From Rodentibacter myodis (GTDB lineage: Bacteria; Pseudomonadota; Gammaproteobacteria; Enterobacterales; Pasteurellaceae): 64,000 nucleotides of DNA. Below are positions 18,684 through 27,874 of this stretch, piece by piece. Below the pieces are notes generated by a model, which was not told the DNA's origin, made no database searches, and saw only the letters and a list, made by a program, of their open reading frames with translations. Location: assembly GCF_001999305.1 (NCBI RefSeq), contig NZ_MLHQ01000026.1, positions 1-64,000 of the forward strand, written 5' to 3'. The position numbers and the translations under genes are program-made. Position 1 is the stretch's first letter; each line of letters opens with the position of its first letter.

Positions 18684-18992
18684 CTAATTTGTTTCATCAG
18701 AATAATTTTTCATACTATTTAATTTCGCCAAACCTACACTACAGCTTTTCAGTTGGGTGGCAAGTTCCATTTCAAGAATTTGTTTTTTACTTTGATTCAA
18801 TTTACTTTTGATTTTACTAACTTGAGTGTGTGTACCCGGTTGTTTTTCAGCTTGTGCAATGAGATTTTCTGTTTCTTTGAAGAGTTGTGCGCATTGTTCC
18901 GGTAAGACTTCTTTATTTTTTTGTGGTGCTGCAATGGCTGAAAATGACACCGCTGAAAAAAGTGCGGTCAAAAAAAGGGAAATTTTTTTCAT
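18684..18992 (-). CDS. Small secreted two-Cys protein (DUF5339-like)
   Basis: The 102-residue product has a Sec signal peptide (Lys-Lys, hydrophobic core, cleavage near AIA-A at residue 21). The mature protein is helical and Lys/Gln-rich, with Cys at 34 and 84 that could pair in the periplasm. It resembles small Pasteurellaceae periplasmic proteins grouped as DUF5339, but I am unsure of the number. Its signal peptide contains an uptake sequence (18960-18968) that encodes the TALF segment. No function is known. Confidence 0.7.
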   Translation of the reverse strand: MKKISLFLTALFSAVSFSAIAAPQKNKEVLPEQCAQLFKETENLIAQAEKQPGTHTQVSKIKSKLNQSKKQILEMELATQLKSCSVGLAKLNSMKNYSDETN

Positions 18993-19425
18993 TATGAAAT
19001 CCTTGAATGGAATGTTCTAAATATAATTTGGCGTGAAGTTAGCAAAATATTATCCGAATGTCTAGAAATTATTGATCTTTTTTTATGAGTGATTGATTTT
19101 ATTTACGTTTTTCCTAAATTTGATTTATATCAATTTTTTAAAATATAACTCGTAGAGGTTATTCCTTAGTTTATATCAAAAATGTGATCCGGATAACGTT
19201 TTTGGTGTTTTTTATCCTTATGATTAGTAGTAAAATAGCCGCGTTTTTGGGTTATCCATTTCATAATTCATCATTTTGTTTAACTTCTCAAAAGGATTTG
19301 TTGTGTAGGGTGATTCAATGTTTGCTTAATCATTCGGATGAATCGGTTAAGTATTTGGGGTGGTTATTTAAGGGCAACCTTTATTAATCATAGTGAATGA
19401 CTTGTAATTTTTACAAGAGGTTGAG
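18993..19425 (+). promoter_or_regulatory. cydA upstream region with a perfect FNR box
   Basis: This 433-base gap holds TTGATTTATATCAA at 19120-19133, an exact match to the FNR consensus TTGAT-N4-ATCAA. A weaker half-site, TTTATATCAA, lies at 19170-19179. Known cyd operons respond to FNR and ArcA, so oxygen control of cydABX is inferred. CTTGTAA and TTACAAG (19401-19417) form a small hairpin just before the cydA ribosome site. A GTG-initiated frame of 67 codons at 19184 looks spurious. Confidence 0.7.
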
Positions 19426-20991
19426 ATGTTAGACGTTGTTGAACTTTCTCGCTTGCAGTTTGCCTTAACTGCGTTATATCACTTCATTTTCGTGCCTCTC
19501 ACATTAGGTTTATCTTTCGTTTTAGTGATTATGGAAACGACCTATGTTGTAACAGGTAAAGAAGTTTATAAAGATATGACAAAATTCTGGGGTAAGTTAT
19601 TTGGTATTAACTTTGCTCTAGGGGTAACGACCGGTATCATTATGGAATTCCAATTCGGTACTAACTGGTCTTACTATTCTCACTATGTGGGTGATATTTT
19701 CGGTGCGCCATTGGCAATCGAAGCATTACTTGCATTCTTCTTAGAATCTACTTTTGTGGGCTTATTCTTCTTTGGTTGGGATCGCTTAACCAAAGGTAAA
19801 CATTTGCTCGCAACTTACTGTGTAGCATTCGGTTCAAATCTTTCGGCGATGTGGATCTTAGTGGCGAATGGTTGGATGCAAAATCCGGTTGCGTCAGAAT
19901 TTAATTTTGAAACTGTGCGTATGGAAATGACCAGCTTTATGGACTTATGGTTAAATCCGGTTGCACAAAGTAAATTCTTACACACCCTTTCTGCCGGTTA
20001 TGTCACCGCTGCATTCTTCGTCTTGGCAATCAGTTCTTTCTATTTATTGAAAGGTCGTGATATCGGTTTTGCCAAACGCTCTTTCTCTATTGCAGCGACT
20101 TGGGGTTTTATCGCGTCTATCGCGGTATTAATCCTTGGTGATGAATCAGGTTACGATATTGGTCAAGCACAACCTGTGAAATTGGCGGCAATGGAAGCTG
20201 AGTTTGATACACATCCGGCTCCGGCTGCATTCAATATCGTGGCATTGCCAAATTCTGCCGAAATGCGTAATGAATTTGCCCTTCAAGTTCCTGCAGTAGG
20301 TGGTATTGTGGCAACCCGTTCTCTTGATAAAGAGATCGTTGGTTTGAAAGCGCTTCAAGCATTGAATGAAAACCGTGTCCGTAACGGTATTGTTGCTTAT
20401 GATCTTTTCACTCAGTTGAAAGCAGAGAAAAAAGCATTGGGTCAGGTTAATCCTGAAACAAAAGCAAAATTTGAAGCGGTGAAAAAAGATCTTGGGTTCG
20501 GTTTATTATTAAAACGTTATACCGATAAAGTCGTGGATGCCACAGAAGAACAAATCAAACAAGCAGCGCGCGATACGATTCCTAATGTCGGACCTAACTT
20601 CTGGGCATTCCGTGTAATGCTTGCTGTTGGTGGTTTACTTGCTCTGTTAGCCTTTGGTGCATTTGTCCAAAACTTACGTGATAAAGTGACACAAAGCCCA
20701 TTATTGTTAAAAGCATTGGTATGGAGTGTGCCGTTACCTTGGATTGCCATTGAATGTGGTTGGTTCTTGGCTGAATATGGTCGTCAACCTTGGGCGATTT
20801 ATGAAGTGTTACCGGTGGGTGTGTCCGCCTCAAATTTAGGTGTGGGTGATCTTTGGTTCTCCATCGCTTTAATTTGTGCACTTTATTTAGCATTTATTAT
20901 TGTTGAAATGTATTTGATGTTTAAATATGCGCGTTTAGGTCCAAGTTCATTGAAAACCGGCAAATACTACTTTGAACAATCATCTAAATAA
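19426..20991 (+). CDS. cydA: Cytochrome bd ubiquinol oxidase subunit I
   Basis: CydA carries the three haems and the quinol site of the high-affinity bd oxidase in the inner membrane. The 521-residue protein has the haem ligand His19 in TALYHFIF, the acidic pair segment [16 protein letters not shown], a second His in [10 protein letters not shown], and a long Q-loop between membrane helices (about 245-390) as in E. coli CydA. GAGGTTGAG precedes the ATG. It heads cydA-cydB-cydX-ybgE, with gaps of 14, 12 and -1 bases. Confidence 0.98.
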   Translation: MLDVVELSRLQFALTALYHFIFVPLTLGLSFVLVIMETTYVVTGKEVYKDMTKFWGKLFGINFALGVTTGIIMEFQFGTNWSYYSHYVGDIFGAPLAIEALLAFFLESTFVGLFFFGWDRLTKGKHLLATYCVAFGSNLSAMWILVANGWMQNPVASEFNFETVRMEMTSFMDLWLNPVAQSKFLHTLSAGYVTAAFFVLAISSFYLLKGRDIGFAKRSFSIAATWGFIASIAVLILGDESGYDIGQAQPVKLAAMEAEFDTHPAPAAFNIVALPNSAEMRNEFALQVPAVGGIVATRSLDKEIVGLKALQALNENRVRNGIVAYDLFTQLKAEKKALGQVNPETKAKFEAVKKDLGFGLLLKRYTDKVVDATEEQIKQAARDTIPNVGPNFWAFRVMLAVGGLLALLAFGAFVQNLRDKVTQSPLLLKALVWSVPLPWIAIECGWFLAEYGRQPWAIYEVLPVGVSASNLGVGDLWFSIALICALYLAFIIVEMYLMFKYARLGPSSLKTGKYYFEQSSK

Positions 20992-21005
20992 GCAGGAGAC
21001 GAATT

Positions 21006-22142
21006 ATGTTTGATTATGAATTTCTACGTTTTATTTGGTGGGTGTTGGTCATCGTATTGTTAATCGGTTTCTCGGTTACTGACGGATTTGATATGGGCGT
21101 GACCGCACTTTTACCTGTTGCAGGTAAAAAAGAAGTAGAACGCCGTATTATGATTAACTCGATAGCCCCTCACTGGGATGGTAACCAAGTTTGGTTATTA
21201 ACCGCAGGTGGTGCGGTGTTTGCTGCGTGGCCAATCGTGTATGCGGTATCTTTCTCCGGTTTCTATATCGCCTTAGTGTTGGTTTTAGCTGCGTTATTCT
21301 TCCGTCCAATCGGTTTTGAATATCGTGCAAAAATTGATAACCCGACGTGGCGTGCAGTATGGGATTGGGGCTTGTTTGCCGGTGGTTTTGTACCTGCATT
21401 AGTATTCGGTGTCGCCTTTGGTAACTTATTACAAGGTGTTCCGTTTGAATTTAATGAAATTGCACAAATTACTTATACCGGTTCATTCTTTGCATTATTA
21501 AATCCATTCGCATTATTATGTGGTGTAATTAGTCTTGCGATGCTTGTAACGCACGGTGCAAACTGGTTACAAATGAAAACTACCGCAGAATTAAGAGATC
21601 GTGCGCGTGGTATCACACAAATCGGTGCATTTGTGACTTTAATTGCTTTTGTGCTTGCAGGTGTATGGCTATACTTCAAAGAAGGTTATGTTGTGACCAG
21701 CGTTGTTGATCACTTTGCCCCATCTTCCCCAATGGGTAAAGAAGTGGCAGTTGAAACCGGTGCTTGGTTCAGAAACTTCAATGATATGCCGATTTTATGG
21801 ATTTTCCCTGCATTGGCCGTAGTGGGAGCATTGTTAAATGTGGCTGCCTCAAAAGCAAATCGTTGTGGTTTTGCCTTCTTCTTCTCCGCATTGACTATGG
21901 CGGGCGTTATCATCACCGCAGCCGTTTCTATGTTCCCATTCGTGATGCCTTCAAGCTCACATCCGGAACAAAGTTTGTTAATGTGGGATGCAACATCAAG
22001 CGAATTAACCTTAACGTTAATGCTTGGTTTAGCCCTTGTATTTGTTACAATTTCCCTTCTTTACACCATTTGGTCGTACATCAAAATGTTTGGTCGTTTG
22101 GATGAAAACTTTGTGGAAGAAAACAAAAACTCATTATACTAA
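21006..22142 (+). CDS. cydB: Cytochrome bd ubiquinol oxidase subunit II
   Basis: CydB is the structural partner of CydA. The 378-residue protein has eight to nine membrane segments, the family N-terminus MFDYEFLRFIWWVLVIVLLIGF, and APHWDGNQVWLLTAGGA, a hallmark of the CydB/AppB family. GGAGAC precedes the start. An uptake sequence is embedded at 21102-21110 (encoding TALL). Confidence 0.98.
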   Translation: MFDYEFLRFIWWVLVIVLLIGFSVTDGFDMGVTALLPVAGKKEVERRIMINSIAPHWDGNQVWLLTAGGAVFAAWPIVYAVSFSGFYIALVLVLAALFFRPIGFEYRAKIDNPTWRAVWDWGLFAGGFVPALVFGVAFGNLLQGVPFEFNEIAQITYTGSFFALLNPFALLCGVISLAMLVTHGANWLQMKTTAELRDRARGITQIGAFVTLIAFVLAGVWLYFKEGYVVTSVVDHFAPSSPMGKEVAVETGAWFRNFNDMPILWIFPALAVVGALLNVAASKANRCGFAFFFSALTMAGVIITAAVSMFPFVMPSSSHPEQSLLMWDATSSELTLTLMLGLALVFVTISLLYTIWSYIKMFGRLDENFVEENKNSLY

Positions 22143-22154
22143 AGGAGATATGGT

Positions 22155-22253
22155 ATGTTATATGCAATTTGGGTAGTGGGTGTTTTAGCGGCAATTTATG
22201 CCAGCGTAAAAGTCACAAAAAATAAAGACAATTTAGGGAAATTTGACGAATAA
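22155..22253 (+). CDS. cydX: Cytochrome bd small subunit CydX
   Basis: This 32-residue protein (MLYAIWVVGVLAAIYASVKV followed by a charged tail ending GKFDE) has one membrane helix and sits directly after cydB, as CydX does in other cyd operons. There it stabilises the haem groups of CydAB. AAGGAGA lies upstream. Its TAA shares a base with the ybgE ATG (TAATG), suggesting translational coupling. It is too short for routine gene calling. Confidence 0.9.
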   Translation: MLYAIWVVGVLAAIYASVKVTKNKDNLGKFDE

Positions 22254-22537
22254 TGATTCAGTCTCTCTATCAATATACAAATAAGGGTTCGTTAAGAACC
22301 CTTTCATTTATCCTTGCAATCCTTTTAACGCTTGCTTTTTTCTTTAACCTTGATCAGTTTTCCACACAATTAAGAACCGCAAATCCCTTTTTCATCTTAT
22401 TTATTCTATGGGGATTGGTGATCTTATGGATTCACGGAATCGGCTTCAAAATTGACCGCACTTTTTGGCAAATGATATTTTTTCCCTATTTGGGTTATTT
22501 AGCATTTTTATTTGCCGTTATTGCACATTATTTATAA
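22253..22537 (+). CDS. ybgE: Cyd operon protein YbgE
   Basis: YbgE is a small inner-membrane protein of unknown role, conserved after cydABX. The 94-residue product has three hydrophobic segments and the YbgE-type ending (LGYLAFLFAVIAHYL). It starts one base inside the cydX stop codon. An internal uptake sequence (22455-22463) encodes DRTF. Confidence 0.88.
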   Translation: MIQSLYQYTNKGSLRTLSFILAILLTLAFFFNLDQFSTQLRTANPFFILFILWGLVILWIHGIGFKIDRTFWQMIFFPYLGYLAFLFAVIAHYL

Positions 22538-22631
22538 TCAAAATAATGTATGACTGCTTTGAAAGTGCTTGCGTAGAGTAAAAACTGACTCTAGAATACG
22601 CGACTTCAAACGGTTGAATAAGGAAAACAAG

Positions 22632-23042
22632 GTGGATTCAAAGATTTTTCGTTTCCCGATACGTGTTTATTATGAAGATACGGATGCGGGCGGTGTGGTT
22701 TATCACGCACGCTACTTGCATTTTTTTGAACGGGCAAGAACGGAATATTTGAGAAAACAAGATTTTTCCCAACAAAAATTATTGCAGGAACAACAAGCCG
22801 CATTTGTTGTCAAAGCGATGACGATTGATTATTGCGTTCCGGCAAAACTGGATGATTATCTTATTGTTGAAACAGAAGTAACGGCGATAAAAGGGGCGAC
22901 AATCCTCTTTGAGCAACGACTACTGCGAGAGACAGTAATACTATCGAAGGCTACTGTTAAAGTAGCCTATGTTGATCTAGGCAAAATGAAACCGACAGCA
23001 ATTCCGGCTGAAATAAAAGCCGCTTTTTCAAATAATATATAA
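22632..23042 (+). CDS. ybgC: Acyl-CoA thioesterase YbgC
   Basis: YbgC is a hotdog-fold acyl-CoA thioesterase encoded at the head of the tol-pal cluster. The frame is open from 22569 (TTG), but the GTG at 22632 has AGGA at ideal spacing and gives 136 residues, the length I recall for the Haemophilus protein. The active-site segment YYEDTDAGGVVYHARYLHFFERAR is complete, including the catalytic Asp. It ends 18 bases before tolQ. Confidence 0.93.
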   Translation: MDSKIFRFPIRVYYEDTDAGGVVYHARYLHFFERARTEYLRKQDFSQQKLLQEQQAAFVVKAMTIDYCVPAKLDDYLIVETEVTAIKGATILFEQRLLRETVILSKATVKVAYVDLGKMKPTAIPAEIKAAFSNNI

Positions 23043-23060
23043 CCTTTCTCGGAGTAGGTA

Positions 23061-23753
23061 ATGACTGCAGAATTGAATTTTTTAGATCTTTTTCTAAAAG
23101 CAAGTATTGTCGTTCAACTTGTAATTGTGATTTTGATTTCATTCTCAATTATTTCTTGGACAATTATTATTCAACGTAGCCGAGTGCTAACCAATGCCTT
23201 AAAAGCCTCAAATACCTTTGAAGATCGTTTTTGGTCAGGTGAAGATCTCAATAAATTATATGACGGCTTATCAAATCGCCGTGATGGGCTAACCGGTAGC
23301 GAGCAAATTTTCTTTGTGGGATTCAAAGAATTTTCCCGCTTAAAACAAGTCAACGCCGATGCACCGGAAGCCATTATTAAAGGAACAACCCGAGCGATGA
23401 ATCTTGCGATGAATCGTGAAGTTGAAAGCCTCGAAAGCCGTGTTCCGTTTTTAGCAACCGTGGCATCAGTCAGTCCTTATATTGGCTTATTTGGTACGGT
23501 ATGGGGAATTATGCACGCATTTATGGCATTAAGCGGTGCAAAACAAGCCACGTTACAAATGGTTGCCCCTGGGATTGCAGAAGCATTAATTGCGACCGCA
23601 ATCGGTTTATTTGCCGCGATTCCGGCAGTAATGGCTTATAACCGTTTAAGTTTACGGGTGAACGCCATTGAGCAAAATTATGGTAACTTTATTGATGAAT
23701 TTACCACAATTTTACATCGCCAAGCCTTTGGTAAAGCACCACATTCTCATTAA
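23061..23753 (+). CDS. tolQ: Tol-Pal motor protein TolQ
   Basis: TolQ and TolR form the proton-driven inner-membrane motor that energises TolA. The 230-residue protein has three membrane segments (about 15-37, 135-160 and 170-192). It carries the MotA/ExbB signature [20 protein letters not shown] and [23 protein letters not shown] lies upstream. A partial uptake-sequence hairpin (23773-23796) lies between it and tolR. Confidence 0.97.
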   Translation: MTAELNFLDLFLKASIVVQLVIVILISFSIISWTIIIQRSRVLTNALKASNTFEDRFWSGEDLNKLYDGLSNRRDGLTGSEQIFFVGFKEFSRLKQVNADAPEAIIKGTTRAMNLAMNREVESLESRVPFLATVASVSPYIGLFGTVWGIMHAFMALSGAKQATLQMVAPGIAEALIATAIGLFAAIPAVMAYNRLSLRVNAIEQNYGNFIDEFTTILHRQAFGKAPHSH

Positions 23754-23824
23754 AAAATAATCAAAAAAATTAACCGCACTTCACATAAAGCGCGGTCAAA
23801 TTTAGTGAAGTTTTAGAGGAAAAT

Positions 23825-24244
23825 ATGACTCGCCGTTCACGTAAAGAAATTAAATCTGAAATCAATATTGTTCCATTTTTGGACGTATTACTTGTACTTG
23901 TACTGATTTTTATGGCGACTGCGCCGATTATTAGCCAAAGTGTTCAAGTGGAATTGCCTGATTCCGTACAAAGCCAAAACGTCTCAAATGAAGATAAAAC
24001 ACCGGTAATTTTAGAAGTATCCGGTGTGGGACAGTACGCACTTTCTATTGGTGGTGATCGCCAAGAAGGCTTAACGGAAGAAATGGTCACGCAGTTATCC
24101 AAACAAGAATTTGATAAAGATAACAACACGATGTTCCTTGTCGGAGGGGCAAAAGAAGTGCCTTATGAAGAAGTGATCAAAGCACTTAATTTACTTCATT
24201 TGGCGGGCATTAAATCTGTTGGTTTAATGACAAATCCAATTTAG
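23825..24244 (+). CDS. tolR: Tol-Pal motor protein TolR
   Basis: TolR is a 139-residue bitopic protein with one N-terminal helix containing the essential Asp of this family (D20 in NIVPFLDVLLVLVLIFM) and a periplasmic domain that binds peptidoglycan. GAGGAAAAT precedes the ATG. It is 15 bases from tolA. Confidence 0.96.
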   Translation: MTRRSRKEIKSEINIVPFLDVLLVLVLIFMATAPIISQSVQVELPDSVQSQNVSNEDKTPVILEVSGVGQYALSIGGDRQEGLTEEMVTQLSKQEFDKDNNTMFLVGGAKEVPYEEVIKALNLLHLAGIKSVGLMTNPI

Positions 24245-24259
24245 TGAGTAGGTAAAAAC

Positions 24260-25423
24260 GTGCAGAATAATCGACAAAAAAAAGGTGTGAATGCGTTTGT
24301 CATTTCGATTTTTATGCACCTTGCCTTGTTTGGGTTGTTGATTTGGAGTTCTTTCTATCAAACGGTTGAAATAATGGGCGGCGGTGAAGGCGATGGAGAT
24401 GCTATCGGTGCCGTAATGGTGGATACCGGAAATGCCGCTCAAGAATGGGGACGTATTCAACAACAGAAAAAAGGTCAAGCGGATAAGCAGAAAAAGCCTG
24501 AACCTGTTGTAGAAGAAAAACCTGTTGAGCAGGAAGATATTCGTCAGCAAGAAATAGCGAAACAGGAAGAACTAAAACGTCAGCAGGAAATTCAACGCCA
24601 AAAAGAAATTGAGCGTCAAAAACAGGAAGCCGAGAAACAAAAACAACAGGAAATTGCCCGTCAAGCGGCTTTAGAAAAGCAAAAACAGGCTGAAGAAGCC
24701 AAAGCAAAACAACAGGCAGAAGCAGCGAAATTAAAAGCAGAGGCAGAGGCTAAACGTTTAGCCGCAGTCGCTAAGAAGGCAGAGGAAGAAGCGAAAGCGA
24801 AGGCTGCCGAAGCGGCTCAAAAAGCCCAAAAACAAGCAGAAGAAAAAGCAAAAGCCGAGGCAGAAGCGAAAGCAAAAGCAGCGGCTGAGGCGAAAGCCAA
24901 GGCGAATGCTGAAGCGAAGGCAAAAGCAGATGCGAAAGCTAAAGCAGAGGCAGAAGCCAAAGCGAAGTCTAAAGCGGCTGCCGAGGCAAAAGCAAAGGCT
25001 GAAGCGGCAGCCAAACGCAAAGCCGATCAAGCCGCATTAGATAACTTCCTCAATGGTGGTGACATTGGAGGTGGGAGTGCTTCTAAAGGTGGTAATGCCA
25101 ATAAGGGCGGAACACAAGGTAGTGGTGCCGGATTAGGTAGCGGTGATGGTGGTAAAGTCGGCGATCAATATGCCGGTGTGATTAAAAAAGAAATTCAACG
25201 CCGTTTCTTAAAAGATCCAAGTTTTGCCGGCAAAGTATGCCGTATTAAGATTCAGTTAGGTCGCGATGGTACGATTCTAAACTATCAGAAAGTATCAGGC
25301 CCTGAAGATATTTGTACTGCAGCATTAAGTGCGGTTGCCAGAACGAAAAAAGTTCCTGCCGCCCCATCAGATGCGGTGTACAATAAATATAAAGCACCAA
25401 TTATTGATTTTGATATTAAGTAA
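24260..25423 (+). CDS. tolA: Tol-Pal envelope protein TolA
   Basis: TolA connects the TolQR motor to TolB and Pal. It starts at GTG with AGG seven bases upstream. The 387-residue protein has an N-terminal membrane anchor (about 12-35), a very long Ala/Lys/Glu/Gln helix (about 70-255, repeats of AKAxAEAKA type), a Gly-rich hinge (GGNANKGGTQGSGAGLGSG) and a C-terminal domain with two Cys (KVCRIKI and EDICTAAL). Antisense Phe/Cys-rich frames here are shadows of the repeats. Repeat number may vary between strains. Confidence 0.96.
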   Translation: MQNNRQKKGVNAFVISIFMHLALFGLLIWSSFYQTVEIMGGGEGDGDAIGAVMVDTGNAAQEWGRIQQQKKGQADKQKKPEPVVEEKPVEQEDIRQQEIAKQEELKRQQEIQRQKEIERQKQEAEKQKQQEIARQAALEKQKQAEEAKAKQQAEAAKLKAEAEAKRLAAVAKKAEEEAKAKAAEAAQKAQKQAEEKAKAEAEAKAKAAAEAKAKANAEAKAKADAKAKAEAEAKAKSKAAAEAKAKAEAAAKRKADQAALDNFLNGGDIGGGSASKGGNANKGGTQGSGAGLGSGDGGKVGDQYAGVIKKEIQRRFLKDPSFAGKVCRIKIQLGRDGTILNYQKVSGPEDICTAALSAVARTKKVPAAPSDAVYNKYKAPIIDFDIK

Positions 25424-25465
25424 TTGGTTTTCAAAATGTAAATGGGTTTACTCAAAGGTAACAAA

Positions 25466-26749
25466 ATGAAATTGATGAAAAATTTTATTGGCGTATTTGC
25501 AATGGTATTTGCTATTGCGGGTAATGCCATTGCGGAAGATGAAGTGCGCATTGTGATCGATGAAGGGGTTGATAGTGCGCGCCCGATTGCCGTTGTACCC
25601 TTTGCCGGCTCGGCACCTGAAGATATCGCTAAAATCGTTTCTGACGATTTACGTAATAGCGGTAAATTTAATCCTATCCCTGTCAGCAAAATGCCTCAAA
25701 AACCGACTTCAGCATCCGAAGTGAATCCTGAGGCTTGGACGGCATTAGGCATTGATGCGATTGTTGTAGGACAAGTCACGGCAACCGGTAGTGGCTACAA
25801 TATTTCTTATCAGCTTGTTGATACGGTTGGGGCATCCGGTACTGCAGGTGCGGTGCTTGCACAAAACAGCTATACGGTAACCAATAAATGGTTACGCTAT
25901 GGGGCTCACACAGTGAGTGATGAGGTATTTGAAAAATTAACCGGTATTCGTGGTGCATTTAGAACCCGTATTGCTTATGTGGTACAAAAAAATGGTGGTT
26001 CACAACCTTATGAAGTGCGAGTAGCAGACTATGATGGGTATAATCAATTTGTGGTGAATCGTAGTTCTCAACCGATTATGTCTCCGGCTTGGTCGCCTGA
26101 TGGCAAACGTTTAGCCTATGTTTCTTTTGAAAATAAAAAATCACAGTTAGTTGTACAAGATTTAGGTTCCGGCGCACGTAAAGTCGTTGCCTCATTCCCG
26201 GGACATAACGGTGCACCGGCATTCTCTCCGGATGGCTCCCGTTTAGCTTTCGCCTCCTCACAAGACGGTACATTGAATATTTATGTGATGGGCGCAAACG
26301 GCGGTACACCAATACAATTAACCCATGGTGCCGGAAATAATACCGAGCCTTCGTGGTCGCCTGATGGCAGTTCAATTTTATTCACTTCAGATAGAAGCGG
26401 TTCCCCTCAAGTGTATCGTATGAGCGCAAATGGCGGCGGTGCAACACCGGTCGGTGGTCGTGGTAGCGCACAAATTAGTGCCGATGGAAAAACACTTGTA
26501 ATGATCAATGGTAACAATAACGTAGTTAAACAAGATCTTTCAACAGGTGCATCTGAAGTTTTAAGTACATCTTTCCTTGGTGAAAGTCCAAGTATATCCC
26601 CTAATGGTATTATGATTATCTACAGTTCTACCCAAGGATTAGGAAAGGTGCTACAATTAGTTTCTGCAGACGGTCGCTTTAAAGCGAGTCTTCCAGGAAG
26701 TAGTGGCCAAGTTAAATTTCCTGCTTGGTCCCCATACTTAACTAAATAA
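25466..26749 (+). CDS. tolB: Tol-Pal periplasmic protein TolB
   Basis: TolB is a periplasmic beta-propeller that binds Pal and TolA. The chosen ATG has AAAGG seven bases before it and gives 427 residues with a signal peptide ending [12 protein letters not shown]. The frame is open eight codons further, but without a better site. A TolB N-domain (about 25-160) precedes propeller repeats ([46 protein letters not shown]). pal follows after 21 bases. Confidence 0.97.
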   Translation: MKLMKNFIGVFAMVFAIAGNAIAEDEVRIVIDEGVDSARPIAVVPFAGSAPEDIAKIVSDDLRNSGKFNPIPVSKMPQKPTSASEVNPEAWTALGIDAIVVGQVTATGSGYNISYQLVDTVGASGTAGAVLAQNSYTVTNKWLRYGAHTVSDEVFEKLTGIRGAFRTRIAYVVQKNGGSQPYEVRVADYDGYNQFVVNRSSQPIMSPAWSPDGKRLAYVSFENKKSQLVVQDLGSGARKVVASFPGHNGAPAFSPDGSRLAFASSQDGTLNIYVMGANGGTPIQLTHGAGNNTEPSWSPDGSSILFTSDRSGSPQVYRMSANGGGATPVGGRGSAQISADGKTLVMINGNNNVVKQDLSTGASEVLSTSFLGESPSISPNGIMIIYSSTQGLGKVLQLVSADGRFKASLPGSSGQVKFPAWSPYLTK

Positions 26750-26770
26750 AAATGTGATTAGGAGAATCTA

Positions 26771-27241
26771 ATGAACAAATTTGTTAAATCATTATTAGTT
26801 GCAGGTTCTGTAGCGGCATTAGCTGCATGTAGTTCTTCCAGCAACGATGCTACCGGTAACGGTGCAAACACTAGCGGTCAAACTTTCGGTGGTTACTCTG
26901 TTGAAGATCTTCAACAACGTTACAACACCGTATATTTCGGTTTTGACAAATACAACATCGAAGGCGAATACGTTCAAATCTTGGATGCACACGCAGCATA
27001 CTTAAACGCAATGCCGGCATCTAAAGTTGTTGTTGAAGGTAACACTGACGAACGTGGTACACCGGAGTACAACATTGCTTTAGGTCAACGCCGTGCAGAC
27101 GCTGTTAAATCTTTCTTAGCAGGTAAAGGCGTAGAAGGCAGCAAAGTATCAACAGTTTCTTACGGTGAAGAAAAACCTGCTGTGTTAGGTCACGATGAAG
27201 CAGCGTACTCTAAAAACCGTCGTGCTGTGTTAGCATACTAA
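26771..27241 (+). CDS. pal: Peptidoglycan-associated lipoprotein Pal (P6)
   Basis: Pal anchors the outer membrane to peptidoglycan; in Haemophilus it is the antigen P6. The 156-residue precursor has lipobox ALAAC (Cys 20) and an OmpA-like domain with [19 protein letters not shown], the diaminopimelate-binding region. GGAG precedes the ATG. It ends the ybgC-tolQRAB-pal operon at a strong terminator. Confidence 0.98.
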   Translation: MNKFVKSLLVAGSVAALAACSSSSNDATGNGANTSGQTFGGYSVEDLQQRYNTVYFGFDKYNIEGEYVQILDAHAAYLNAMPASKVVVEGNTDERGTPEYNIALGQRRADAVKSFLAGKGVEGSKVSTVSYGEEKPAVLGHDEAAYSKNRRAVLAY

Positions 27242-27269
27242 TTTAAAACTTTTGAAGTTTATTCCTTAG

Positions 27270-27306
27270 AAGCAGTGTTTAGAAATAAACACTGCTTTTC
27301 TTTTTT
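27270..27306 (+). terminator. Terminator after pal
   Basis: AAGCAGTGTTTA and TAAACACTGCTT form a 12-bp stem with a 4-base loop, followed by a T-rich tract. Confidence 0.88.
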
Positions 27307-27367
27307 AGAAAATTAAAGTCAAATTGCTTGTAATTCATTCAATTAACATAAAAAAACCAAATTCTTC

Positions 27368-27395
27368 TTGCGTCAGAAAATAAAATCAGTATCAT
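27368..27395 (+). promoter_or_regulatory. Putative tRNA-Lys promoter
   Basis: TTGCGT (27368-27373), a 16-base spacer and TATCAT (27390-27395) lie 23 bases before the tRNA-Lys gene. Confidence 0.45.
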
Positions 27396-27418
27396 AAGCA
27401 CCCATTTCAAAGCGATAT

Positions 27419-27494
27419 GGGTCGTTAGCTCAGTCGGTAGAGCAGCGGACTTTTAATCCGTTGGTCGAAGGTTCGAATCCTTCACGACCCACCA
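27419..27494 (+). tRNA. tRNA-Lys (TTT)
   Basis: A 76-base canonical cloverleaf with a 7-bp acceptor stem (GGGTCGT/ACGACCC), anticodon TTT at 27452-27454, T-loop TTCGAAT and encoded CCA. Confidence 0.97.
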
Positions 27495-27520
27495 TCTCAG
27501 TGTTTCGGTTTTATCATGTC

Positions 27521-27596
27521 GGGTTGTTAGCTCGGTTGGTAGAGTAGCGGACTCTTAATCCGTTAGTCGAGAGTTCTAGCCTCTCACGACCCATCA
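27521..27596 (+). tRNA. Divergent tRNA-Lys-like gene (CTT anticodon), possibly a pseudogene
   Basis: This 76-base sequence lies 26 bases after tRNA-Lys(TTT) and aligns with it without gaps. All stems can form, with G-U pairs in the acceptor stem and D stem. The T stem is GAGAG/CTCTC instead of GAAGG/CCTTC, so two base pairs have changed on both sides. The anticodon is CTT (27554-27556). However, the D-loop A14 is G, T-loop purine 57 is T (TTCTAGC), and the 3' end reads ATCA instead of ACCA. It is either a decaying copy or an unusual tRNA-like RNA that needs CCA repair. Confidence 0.55.
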
Positions 27597-27837
27597 AATG
27601 CTTATTTTTCCCCACTCTAAATTGTATAGCTTCAATTTTTTCCTATCGTTAACCTTACTATTTGGTGAAGATTGTGTTATGACATGATCATTTTTCTTAA
27701 AAAATTTACATCATTATGGTTTTTTGCGCTAAAGGCGATTTTGAGTGGTGAAGTCCGAATTTTGTTCGAGTTATGAATTCTTTTATCTGATACGAAAATA
27801 TCAATAAACAACGGAAGATAGTTAGTGAGATATACAT
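27597..27837. other. Intergenic region without a recognised feature
   Basis: AT-rich sequence between the tRNA-Lys pair and ycaO. I see no gene, convincing promoter or repeat here. No clear terminator follows the second tRNA-like sequence. Confidence 0.5.
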
Positions 27838-27860
27838 AAAAAAGGCAAGTTTTCTTGCCC
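27838..27860 (-). terminator. Terminator after ycaO
   Basis: On the minus strand GGCAAG, loop AAAA and CTTGCC are followed by TTTTTT. Confidence 0.8.
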
Positions 27861-27874
27861 TGATTTTTTGCCTT

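Noticed and set aside
19184-19387. 67-codon GTG-initiated frame before cydA
   Set aside because: No ribosome site, no recognisable product, and it covers the cydA leader after the FNR box.
24758-25030. Antisense frames rich in Phe, Cys, Ser and Ala inside tolA
   Set aside because: They are by-products of the Ala/Lys/Glu codon repeats of the TolA helix.
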